Part shown: piece after piece, positions 19,126-26,482 of the stretch
Layout: each line of letters opens with the position of its first letter
How positions within the stretch are numbered: position 1 is the first letter of the stretch
Source of the DNA: Candidatus Desulfatibia profunda
GTDB taxonomy: Bacteria; Desulfobacterota; Desulfobacteria; Desulfobacterales; UBA11574
DNA length: 52,903 bases
Assembly: GCA_014382665.1 (NCBI GenBank)
Contig: JACNJH010000126.1
Span: 1 to 52,903 of the forward strand
Reading direction: 5' to 3'
The notes under the pieces: generated by a model
The model's input: only the letters and a program-made list of their open reading frames with translations
What the model was told of the DNA's origin: nothing
Database searches by the model: none
Position numbers and translations under genes: made by a program

Positions 19126-19152
19126 TTTATATGGGAGGTATGTGTTTGTCAA
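19126..19152 (-). promoter_or_regulatory. Candidate sigma-70 promoter for cluster A
   Basis: Minus strand TTGACA (19152-19147) and TATAAA (19131-19126), 15 bp apart, directly after the terminator of the upstream gene and ~180 bp before hdrA. Spacing is short of the ideal 17, so this is only a candidate. Confidence 0.3.
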
Positions 19153-19153
19153 T

Positions 19154-19193
19154 AAAAAAACCTCCCGCGCTTTCGCGACAGGAGGTTTTTTTT
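19154..19193 (-). terminator. Rho-independent terminator after the GcvH-like gene
   Basis: AACCTCC/GGAGGTT stem with an inner CGCG-CTTT-CGCG hairpin, flanked by A7 on one side and T8 on the other, so it can work on either strand. It separates the GcvH-like gene from cluster A. Confidence 0.88.
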
Positions 19194-19239
19194 AAATTAG
19201 GAATCCAAAGTATGGATCCGGCCTCGTGATTATGGACGA

Positions 19240-20169
19240 TCAGGTTTTAAGAAAGGTTTTTACAAACTTGGCCCAGTTTTGCCCTTCAAGTTCTTGGGAA
19301 ATGTCATCAACTGAACCGCCGCCGTCTGCGGCCAGCCTTAAATCCTCATGGGCCATGGCAAAGAGCTTTTCCTTTTCTTCATTAATAAAATTGCGGGCTT
19401 CTTGGCCGTAATAGAGTCCCTTTAAGTTTTTGCGCAGCTTGGTCGGCTCAATGGTAAATAACCATCCACTTTCATAGGGAGATTCGTTGGCCAGTTCGGG
19501 CTGATCCCGAAGTTTATCGTTCACGTGTGCCACAATGCCGTCCATTGGGGAAAGGATCTTTGCAATTTCTCCATTGCGTCTGATCTGGAATCCCACCTCA
19601 CCCTGCTTTACTTCCTGGCCGATATTCGGTAATTCAACCCTTCCGAGTTTGCCGATCAGTTTTTGGGCAAAATCATCCAGCCCCACTCGGACGCGTCCGC
19701 CGTATTCCGGTTTCGCCCAGGTGTGACCCTCATGGTAATAGAAGTCTTCGGCCAGTTCAAAACCGCTTTCCTGACTTCGGGCATGCACGGGAAGAGGCTC
19801 TGCCTGAAGGCGCTCCTGCATCATCTGGTCAAAAGAGCAGGTACCGCACTCATAAGCACTGGGGCATATCTTGCGGCCCACTTCCCCGGTGATCATATAA
19901 CGACATTTGCGCCGATTTGCAGGAAGCTGCATCATCTTTTCCACCCACGTTTCGGTAAACTTATCCGCCGTTGCCGCAACCGGTTTCAATACCGTGTCTT
20001 CCTTATGCCGGGTAACCTTATCCTGCATGGCATGATCATATGAGCAGGTGGAGCAATCAAAGTTGTGATCGCACAATTTGTAGGAAACAACCCCGGCCTC
20101 CATCCATACACATTTCTTTTTCCCCGGCGGAACAATTTTCATGAATTCTCTTTTTTCGCTGGCTTTCAT
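19240..20169 (-). CDS. GcvH-like protein with two N-terminal Cys modules and no lipoyl lysine
   Basis: 309 aa; start set by AAAGGAGG. Two copies of C-x12-C-x5-C-x2-C at residues 20/33/39/42 and 89/102/108/111, each followed by a (Y/F)DxxMQ block, likely metal-binding. Residues ~140-240 match glycine cleavage H protein (biotinyl/lipoyl fold): HEGHTWAKPEYGGRVRVGLDDFAQ, PNIGQEVKQGE, SPMDGIVAHVN. At the place of the lipoylated lysine (ESVKxxSD in GcvH) the sequence reads QIRRNGEIAKI, so the lysine appears to be missing. No other glycine cleavage gene is near. It is a monocistron with a sigma-54 promoter (20244-20259). A shortened paralog is at 25432-25977. Role unknown; an electron-transfer or regulatory partner of the Hdr complexes is possible. 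Confidence 0.8.
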   Translation of the reverse strand: MKASEKREFMKIVPPGKKKCVWMEAGVVSYKLCDHNFDCSTCSYDHAMQDKVTRHKEDTVLKPVAATADKFTETWVEKMMQLPANRRKCRYMITGEVGRKICPSAYECGTCSFDQMMQERLQAEPLPVHARSQESGFELAEDFYYHEGHTWAKPEYGGRVRVGLDDFAQKLIGKLGRVELPNIGQEVKQGEVGFQIRRNGEIAKILSPMDGIVAHVNDKLRDQPELANESPYESGWLFTIEPTKLRKNLKGLYYGQEARNFINEEKEKLFAMAHEDLRLAADGGGSVDDISQELEGQNWAKFVKTFLKT

Positions 20170-20243
20170 TTTATTACCTCCTTTTAATATAAATCGTTTA
20201 TAAATCGTTAAATGTGTTTTTTTTTACTTTTAGCTGATAATCA

Positions 20244-20259
20244 TGCAAGGGCTGTGCCA
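20244..20259 (-). promoter_or_regulatory. Sigma-54 promoter of the GcvH-like gene
   Basis: Minus strand TGGCACAGCCCTTGCA, an exact match to TGGCACRNNNNTTGCW with correct -24 GG / -12 GC spacing. Transcription would start near 20233, 64 nt before the ATG. Confidence 0.88.
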
Positions 20260-20360
20260 GTGCACCTTGAAACATCAGGAAAACAATATAACCATATGAA
20301 TTCTAACGAAATATAATTTTTTAGCATATTGGATAGAAATTCCAGATCCTAACGCCATTT

Positions 20361-20377
20361 TGCTGAAATATTCGGCA
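20361..20377. promoter_or_regulatory. Candidate upstream activator site 1
   Basis: TGCTGAAATATTCGGCA, an inverted repeat with 7-bp arms and one mismatch, ~105 bp upstream of the sigma-54 promoter. It matches the site at 20460-20476 at 13 of 17 positions. Confidence 0.55.
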
Positions 20378-20459
20378 GTGCGCATTTAGATAAAAACCAA
20401 AACGCCGACAACCTATTGTTTATTCATAGATTTTTTATTTGTCGAAAAATAAGACAGGG

Positions 20460-20476
20460 TGCCGAAAATTTAGGCA
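20460..20476. promoter_or_regulatory. Candidate upstream activator site 2
   Basis: TGCCGAAAATTTAGGCA, related to 20361-20377, ~200 bp upstream of the sigma-54 promoter. Two similar palindromes at these distances are typical of NtrC-family enhancers; the sigma-54 regulator gene next door (21045-22397) is the likely binder. Confidence 0.5.
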
Positions 20477-20492
20477 TCCGCAGCAGAACCTA

Positions 20493-21038
20493 TCAAAGGA
20501 ATTTCTCAAGATACCATTTAAAAAGTTCAAAACAGGTGGGACAAAAGTCGGGTTGCTTATAATCCGTATCATCGATCCGGATTGAGGAAAACATTACACA
20601 TCGCCGATCTCGGCAGTGGGTGATGCCGAATGTGTGTCCCAACTCATGGAGAACGGTCTTTTCCATTCTAGCCAACAGAAGGCCCGGGTTTGACGGCTGG
20701 TTATAGAAGCGGGGGCAAAGTCGGTGTACGGAAATAACAGCGCACCGGCCTTCAATCTGTGCCAGCCCAAAAACAAACTTCAAGATGGGCACATACAGGT
20801 CCACAGGCGTAACACCGATAAACCTCAAAGCGTTATGTGGGCATTGTTGAACAAGATGCTTTAATATCAGCTTTGAATTATATTGGCACCGGGTATCATT
20901 ATAGGCATACCTGGGGTTTTCCATTCCGGAAAAGATTCTGCATTCGAGACCGCATCGGCTCGAGATACATTCCGCAATGTGTCCGAGAATTCCTTCCTCC
21001 ACCCGGCCGACGGCGCAAATTGCAACGCATCTTGACAA
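20493..21038 (-). CDS. amzA: Archaemetzincin family zinc metalloprotease
   Basis: 181 aa. The archaemetzincin signature is complete: HELGHTFGITHC (zinc ligands, ~131-142) followed by RDRRCVMFSSI (C-x4-C-x-M) and a later PDFCPTCFELF (CxxC), giving the extra four-cysteine zinc site of this family. No signal peptide, so probably cytoplasmic. It starts 6 bp after the stop of the sigma-54 regulator gene and is likely co-transcribed with the kinase/regulator pair. Substrate unknown. An archaemetzincin inside a two-component operon is an unusual neighbourhood. Confidence 0.88.
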   Translation of the reverse strand: MSRCVAICAVGRVEEGILGHIAECISSRCGLECRIFSGMENPRYAYNDTRCQYNSKLILKHLVQQCPHNALRFIGVTPVDLYVPILKFVFGLAQIEGRCAVISVHRLCPRFYNQPSNPGLLLARMEKTVLHELGHTFGITHCRDRRCVMFSSIRIDDTDYKQPDFCPTCFELFKWYLEKFL

Positions 21039-21044
21039 TGTAAT

Positions 21045-22397
21045 TTATGATTCCTTTTCAATCTTGTATTTTTCGATCTTATTGTAGAGCGTCTGCCGGT
21101 CAATTTCCAATAAACGCGCTGTTTCGCTGATGTTCCAACCCGTTTCTTCCAGAATTTTTTTGATATGCACTTTCTCCATCAACTTTAATGATTTCGGTAA
21201 TGCGGCCGTTCCCGTTTCTTCGCGTGAAAAGGGAAGATCGTCCGGCACAATTTCCCGGCCGCGTCCGATTACCAACGCCCTTTCGATGACATTCTCCAAT
21301 TCCCGCACATTTCCGGGCCAGTTGTAATCGGTTAACAATTTCAAGGCAGAAGGCGAAATTCTCACCAGCTCTTTATTCATTTCCATACAGTACCTGCGGA
21401 TGAATGCCTTTACCAGCAGCGGGATATCCTCTTTTCGTTCCCTCAACGGTGGAACATGGATAGAGATGACGTTCAAACGATAGAAAAGATCTTCACGAAA
21501 TTTATTTTCGGAAATCGTCTCTTTCAGATTTCGATTGGTGGCCGCCAGGATACGTACGTCCACGCTTATCTCTTCCTGGCCCCCGAGGCGTCTGAACTCT
21601 TGTCGCTGCAAAACCCTTAAAAGATCCACTTGAGTCTTTAAACTGATATCACCGATTTCATCTAAAAATAGTGTTCCTTGATCGGCCAACTCAAAGCGCC
21701 CCTTTTTGGTATTCTCCGCACCGGTAAATGCACCCTTTTCATATCCGAACAGTTCACTTTCCAACAGAGAATCGGGCAATGCCCCGCAACTTACCGCAAT
21801 AAAAGGCTTGTAACAGCGCTGACTGTTTCCGTGAATCGCCCGGGCGATCAGTTCTTTACCGGTACCGCTTTCACCCGTGATGAGTACGGTGGAATCGGTT
21901 GGCGCCACCCGGGAAATCATATCGTAAATCTTTTGCATGGGATCGCTTTTGCCAATGATCTCATCATATTCTGATCTTTCTTCCAGTTTTTGGCGCAGTA
22001 AAATGTTTTCCAGGACCAGTTCTCGATGCGTAACGATTTTTCTGATCTGCATTTCAATTTCTTCCGGATCAAAAGGCTTGACCAGATAATCGAACGCACC
22101 TTCCTTCATGGCCTGAACCGCCGTATCTACCGAGGCATAAGCGGTCATCATGAGTATCTCAGCATCTGTATCCACTTCTTTTCCTTTCAGCCGCCTCAGG
22201 GTCTCAACTCCGTCCATACCCGGCATTTTCAGATCCAGCAAAATCACATCCCAGCTTTTTTCCACGGCCATCGCAATGGCATCTTTGCCGCTTTCTGCCA
22301 GACCGACCTCATAACCATCCTCCATTAGCCAGTCTTTAAGCGCTTCTCGCATCGCAGCTTCATCGTCAACGACAAGAATACGGGCCCTTTTGGTCAT
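21045..22397 (-). CDS. NtrC-family sigma-54 response regulator
   Basis: 450 aa. Receiver domain (~1-120): ILVVDDEAAMRE with acidic pocket, VILLDLKMPGMDG (phosphorylated Asp ~55), and K in YLVKPFDPEE. AAA+ domain (~140-375): Walker A GESGTGKELIARAIH, sigma-54 contact loop ELFGYEKGAFTGAE, Walker B GTLFLDEIGDIS, and sensor/arginine finger region. Fis-type HTH at the end (WNISETARLLEIDRQTLYNKIEKY). It lies downstream of its probable kinase (22659-24731, 261 bp gap) and upstream of amzA. The sigma-54 promoters at 20244 and possibly 26031 are candidate targets. Confidence 0.95.
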   Translation of the reverse strand: MTKRARILVVDDEAAMREALKDWLMEDGYEVGLAESGKDAIAMAVEKSWDVILLDLKMPGMDGVETLRRLKGKEVDTDAEILMMTAYASVDTAVQAMKEGAFDYLVKPFDPEEIEMQIRKIVTHRELVLENILLRQKLEERSEYDEIIGKSDPMQKIYDMISRVAPTDSTVLITGESGTGKELIARAIHGNSQRCYKPFIAVSCGALPDSLLESELFGYEKGAFTGAENTKKGRFELADQGTLFLDEIGDISLKTQVDLLRVLQRQEFRRLGGQEEISVDVRILAATNRNLKETISENKFREDLFYRLNVISIHVPPLRERKEDIPLLVKAFIRRYCMEMNKELVRISPSALKLLTDYNWPGNVRELENVIERALVIGRGREIVPDDLPFSREETGTAALPKSLKLMEKVHIKKILEETGWNISETARLLEIDRQTLYNKIEKYKIEKES

Positions 22398-22658
22398 TGT
22401 CCGTTCCTTCCATGTATTTTGATCTTAAAGTATGACTTGATTATCCTTTTCGCTCATATGGCCACTCGTTTTAGGTGGTCGGGTGTCGGACCGCTTGCCG
22501 GGCAACTGTCTGAGACCCTTGGCCCGGAAATTTCAAGGATACAAATTGTAATATGGCAATTGCACACTAAATTAGTAACTTCTCTATAACCTCTGGGAAA
22601 AATTAACTCTGCTGATAAATTTTCATAGAAATATTCGGGATAGCGCTTCGATTGCGCA
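22398..22658. other. Kinase-regulator intergenic gap
   Basis: 261 bp without a gene. A hairpin GGCCAC/GTGGTC lies at about 22459-22480. I see no clear promoter, so read-through from the kinase gene or an internal promoter are both possible. Confidence 0.3.
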
Positions 22659-24731
22659 TTACAATACGGCGAACGGCAGACTAACCTTGAAAGTGCTCCC
22701 CTTTCCGGGCTCGCTTTTCACTTCTATGATACCTTTGTGCCGGGTGACGATGCCGTAAACTACGGATAGGCCGAGGCCGACCCCTTTTCCCTCTTCTTTG
22801 GTGGTAAAAAAAGGATCAAAAATTTTTTCCTTATCTTTTTCCGTAATGCCGCAGCCCGTATCGGAAATCATGACATCTAAAAACCTCTCAGTCCCGGCTC
22901 TCCGACGAACGATCACCTTCAGAGTGCCGCCGCCTTGCATGGCGTCTGAGGCATTGTTTATAAGGTTCAAAAGGGCCTGCTGGATCTGTTTAAAATCGCA
23001 TTGAACGTGGGGCAGATTCGGCTCAATGATTTTTTCAAGTTGAATTCCTTTGATTTCAAGATCATGGGCAATCAGAAGCAGGGTCCTGTCAATAATACCC
23101 GTAATGCTGTGGCTCGCAATGCTGATTTTAGATTGACGGGAAAATGCCAGAAGATTTTTTACGATTTCCCCGCACTTGGATGTCTCGGAGTCCATAGTGG
23201 CCAAATATCGGGAAATATCCTCAAGTCTTTCCGAGGAAAAGCTATTTCGCTCGATAAGTTTTATCATCAGACGGATATAGGTCAGAACCGCGGCAAGGGG
23301 ATTGTTGATCTCATGGGCGATAGTCGCAGCTAATTTGCCCAGAGAGGCCAGTTTTTCTGTCTGAACGATCTGTTCCTGAGCCTCCTTGAGTTCCTGATAG
23401 GCCCTTTTGATATTTTCATACAGATTTGCATTATCGACCGCAACACCGATCTGGTTTCCAATGGCACTCAAGAATTCAATATGTTCGGATGAAAACGTAA
23501 TCGGGGTATGTCTGGACACACACATGACCCCGATCGGTTTCCCCTTGGTAACCAGCGGTACATAGGTGGTTGAATGCAGGCCTTCTGCGATAATCGAATC
23601 GACATAGGGGTCTTTGACTCGCTGAAGGTTGTCCAAAATCCGTGTTTTACCGTCCAGTATGGTCTGACCTAAAAACCCTTCTCCCGGTTTACGATATTTC
23701 ATAAAGGGTTTGGTCGTTACTTTATTTGAAAGCCCTCTGTGCGCCACCAGTTTGAGAATATTTTGTTTGTCGTCCAATAGATACATCCTGACACTGTTAT
23801 TGCCAAGAACCTCGAGGATTTTATCGATCGTGCCGCTTAATACCTCGTCGAGATTCAGACTGCTGCTGACGGTTTTGGAGATGGCATTTAAGGCGTCCAG
23901 CCGGATATTGTGACGATTGATCGCCTCTTGCGAGAGCTTCCTCCTGGTAATGTCCCTTATGATCAACACATAACCGACAATCTGTCCGGTTACATCGAGC
24001 GTCACGTTTGATGTGATCAACGCATAAAACCGCCGGTCATTCTTTCCCATAAGGCGGGTTTCAAATTCTACGACAAAGCCCTCCCGGGAAATCTTTTTAT
24101 GAAATTCAAAATATTCTTTGTTTTCAAAGATCTCGGCAACGGATCCACGTGCCAAAACCTCTTCCTGTGTTTTATACTCCAGGATATCAACCCCGGCCTG
24201 GTTGATCTCCGTAATCCTTCCGTCGACGTCGGTTAGAATGATGGCATCACGAGACCGCTCAAATATGGTTCGATATTTTTCTTCGGATTTTTGCAGATCT
24301 TCCAGGCGATAGGCCAACATCTTTTCCAGATTGCCTTCCACTTTTTCGAGATCAGCCTGAAGATGCAGCCTTCCCGTGATGTCGGTGGCGGTTTCCAGAA
24401 CATAAACGATCTCGCCCTGTTCGTCCTTGACCGGCATCGATTTAACAAGCATTTGCGCAACTCTGCCGTCCTTCATGATAACATTTTCTATATTCCAGTG
24501 TCCCCAGCCGTCCTTAAAGGTTTGTTCCACCAGACACTTTTCACATTTTTCATTTCTGTTTTTCCATAACTTGTAACAAAAATTATTCGGTTGCATGCCG
24601 AATTCTTTTTTGAAAAGTTCGTTGGCCATAATGACATGATAGTTCCGGTTGATAGCGATTACATAATCGGTTAAGCTTCTAAGAAGCACTTGATAAAATT
24701 TATGTTCCTGAAAATAGTCTTCGGTTTTCAT
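22659..24731 (-). CDS. PAS-PAS-GAF sensor histidine kinase
   Basis: 690 aa, no membrane segment seen, so a soluble sensor. Residues ~10-125: PAS-like domain with a CEKC pair (63-66). ~150-265: second PAS domain (FERSRDAIILTDVDGRITEIN). ~285-440: GAF domain. ~455-530: HisKA with LGKLAATIAHEINNPLAAV, phospho-His at ~473. ~575-688: HATPase with NLINNASDAM (N box), DTGCGITEKDKEKIFDPFFTTKEEGKGVGLGLSVVYG spread over G1/F/G2 boxes. The CxxC in the first PAS could hold a redox or metal sensor; the kinase at 26483 has a similar SSPCENC. It likely phosphorylates the regulator at 21045-22397. Confidence 0.95.
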   Translation of the reverse strand: MKTEDYFQEHKFYQVLLRSLTDYVIAINRNYHVIMANELFKKEFGMQPNNFCYKLWKNRNEKCEKCLVEQTFKDGWGHWNIENVIMKDGRVAQMLVKSMPVKDEQGEIVYVLETATDITGRLHLQADLEKVEGNLEKMLAYRLEDLQKSEEKYRTIFERSRDAIILTDVDGRITEINQAGVDILEYKTQEEVLARGSVAEIFENKEYFEFHKKISREGFVVEFETRLMGKNDRRFYALITSNVTLDVTGQIVGYVLIIRDITRRKLSQEAINRHNIRLDALNAISKTVSSSLNLDEVLSGTIDKILEVLGNNSVRMYLLDDKQNILKLVAHRGLSNKVTTKPFMKYRKPGEGFLGQTILDGKTRILDNLQRVKDPYVDSIIAEGLHSTTYVPLVTKGKPIGVMCVSRHTPITFSSEHIEFLSAIGNQIGVAVDNANLYENIKRAYQELKEAQEQIVQTEKLASLGKLAATIAHEINNPLAAVLTYIRLMIKLIERNSFSSERLEDISRYLATMDSETSKCGEIVKNLLAFSRQSKISIASHSITGIIDRTLLLIAHDLEIKGIQLEKIIEPNLPHVQCDFKQIQQALLNLINNASDAMQGGGTLKVIVRRRAGTERFLDVMISDTGCGITEKDKEKIFDPFFTTKEEGKGVGLGLSVVYGIVTRHKGIIEVKSEPGKGSTFKVSLPFAVL

Positions 24732-25122
24732 ACAGATTTGATTATCATTTTTTTAATTTTTTTTCCATCCTGTAAAACATGTACATGAAAGTTTATCAAT
24801 AATCCATTTGAATTCTGCATCCATACGCCCGATGGCAACCTTTCCTGACGGGTCGCTTATATCTTATTCTTTTTGGGATATAAATAGATATTCTTTTTAG
24901 AATAAAGAAAAAAAGTGTGCTAAACTTACAGACAAACCAAATCTTTTTTATGGATTCTGATTTTCTACTTTCTAGAAGATTTGATTGGAATTGAAAAACA
25001 TGTCATAAGTCATGATTAATACTCTAAATTAGGCATGGCACGTGTTGATTTTTAAATGCTCATCACAGGTTCTAAATTTGTACTCGGCAAAATAGACCTT
25101 AATTTTATTCCCTTAAAAACCA
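24732..25122. other. AT-rich intergenic region
   Basis: 391 bp without a gene between the kinase start and the decarboxylase remnant. It has a repeated ATATTCTTTTT (about 24889 and near 24865 as TTATTCTTTTT) with an AGAATAA/TTATTCT inverted repeat at about 24863-24905, a possible regulator site. TGGCACG at 25036-25042 resembles half of a sigma-54 promoter but lacks the -12 GC. Confidence 0.3.
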
Positions 25123-25580
25123 ATGAAAAAAAACGACACTTCCCCTTCCCAAAAAGCGCTTGTTGCCGACTGGCAAACGCTGACAAGAACATTCATCAGG
25201 CCTGAAAATGACGCTGCCAGGTCCACTTTGATTAAATACATGGAACAAATCCTTTTCGGTCTGCATGATTTTCTTAAAACACATGTCGGCTTCACCAAAG
25301 AGGTCAGCCTCAGAGACCTCTCTGAGAGATTTACCGACACGCTGATCAGTTAGAAAAAATCCTGAAAAAAACTGGCGGATGTTATCACCGATCTGATCGA
25401 AGAAATTGCACCCCATGCCGTCAATGTAGCTTCACCATATTTTGTAGGCCACATGACCTCGGCCATACCTTTCTTTATGGTCCATCTTAAAACAATCGTA
25501 GCCGCCTTGAACCAAAACGTCGTCAAAATCGAAACTTCCAAGGTCGTTTCGGTTGTAGAGCGACAGGTCCTGGCCAAAAT
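25123..25580 (+). pseudogene. 5' fragment of a PanP-like decarboxylase gene
   Basis: Codons match the start of the intact gene at 42058-43707 (KALVADWQ.LTRTFIRPENDAAR; then IAPHAVNVASPYFVGHMTSAIP). The frame is broken by TAG (25351-25353) and TGA shortly after, in a short A-rich stretch with one codon more than the intact gene. Homology runs to about 25580 (LAKI), equivalent to 42511, and stops exactly where the antisense GcvH-like sequence begins. Only ~28% of the gene remains, without the PLP lysine. A duplicate that was truncated by rearrangement. Confidence 0.85.
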
Positions 25581-25977
25581 CGCAGTTGGAACAGTTATAG
25601 TCGTAAGCACACACCCTTTTGCCGATTCGCTGGGTCAGGGTATGCCGGCACACTCTGTCCATGGCAGGTCTGCGCCTCACGACATCCTGCCAACTGATCC
25701 GCTTGCCTTTTTGCACCTGCTTTTGCATGCCAAGATCGTATTTGCAGGAGGTGCATTCATAGTAATTGTTACAGGTTTTAAAATCGACCACGCCGGCCTG
25801 CATCCAGATGCAGGGGTTTGCCATTTGGGCGTCCTTGTCCGGTTTCACCATCCAGACCTGCCCCCCCAATACGGCATCAATTTCACCTTCTCTACCGAGA
25901 TCCTCTTTGCCGCCCTTGCGGTAAGATGATCCGAAACCCAGACGACTTCTTCTGTCTTTTCTGATTTCTTCCGCCAT
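25432..25977 (-). CDS. Truncated paralog of the GcvH-like protein (Cys modules only)
   Basis: 181 aa. Two C-x12-C-x5-C-x2-C modules matching those of the protein at 19240-20169 (PCIWMQAGVVDFKTC..; RVCRHTLTQRIGKRVC..CSNCDF). The homology ends right after the last Cys module at about 25580. The final ~45 codons are the antisense strand of the decarboxylase fragment, so the whole GcvH-like domain is lost. N-terminal ~50 residues are longer and basic. It keeps a sigma-54 promoter (26031-26046) and a GGAGAAAAAA ribosome site, so a short Cys-rich protein could still be made. Either a decayed gene or a free-standing metal-binding protein. Confidence 0.65.
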   Translation of the reverse strand: MAEEIRKDRRSRLGFGSSYRKGGKEDLGREGEIDAVLGGQVWMVKPDKDAQMANPCIWMQAGVVDFKTCNNYYECTSCKYDLGMQKQVQKGKRISWQDVVRRRPAMDRVCRHTLTQRIGKRVCAYDYNCSNCDFGQDLSLYNRNDLGSFDFDDVLVQGGYDCFKMDHKERYGRGHVAYKIW

Positions 25978-26030
25978 TTTTTTCTCCTTTGCTAAACGTT
26001 GTTTTTTATTTTCTGTTGCAGATTAAATAC

Positions 26031-26046
26031 AGCAAACAATATGCCA
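26031..26046 (-). promoter_or_regulatory. Sigma-54 promoter of the truncated GcvH-like gene
   Basis: Minus strand TGGCATATTGTTTGCT: -24 GG (26045-26044) and -12 GC (26033-26032) at exact spacing. Start near 26020, ~43 nt before the ATG. A half site TGCCGAAAA (26372-26380), identical to the left half of the element at 20460, lies ~330 bp upstream. Confidence 0.8.
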
Positions 26047-26482
26047 TTTTTTAATAATTCCATTAAAAACATTATATCTATTTAATATTACTTTATTTTT
26101 AAATATTAGCCCTGTATTTGGGTGTTTTTGATTCCTTATATGCATGTGTGGTTAAATCCTACATCCGGCTTGGTTCAAAGATAGTTGTGTTGTAATAATA
26201 TTTATTTTTTTATATTAAATCTAATGAGTTGGTTGTTTGTTGGATTTTCCTACATGGCGTTTATTTTTCCTACAATGCCTGTGCCCCCCTTTATAAATTA
26301 TCCCTTCCAGAGGCTATATCAAAGTCCAGCCTATGGGCCAGGTTTTTGCCGTGTTGCAATGAATGTGAGTCTGCCGAAAATGATAAGATTTGAAATAGTT
26401 AATTTAAAAATAGCCAGTTGACTTCCCCTAACGGTTATGGTTGACTGTTTGTTAATTTATTGCGTCAAAACAGGGGAGCGGC
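26047..26482. other. Divergent intergenic region
   Basis: 436 bp, AT-rich, between the truncated GcvH-like gene (-) and the kinase gene (+). Apart from the sigma-54 promoter at its left edge and the half site at 26372 I see no gene and no clear promoter for the plus-strand genes. Confidence 0.35.

Noticed and set aside
25036-25042. TGGCACG before the decarboxylase fragment as a sigma-54 promoter
   Set aside because: The -12 GC is missing at the required spacing.
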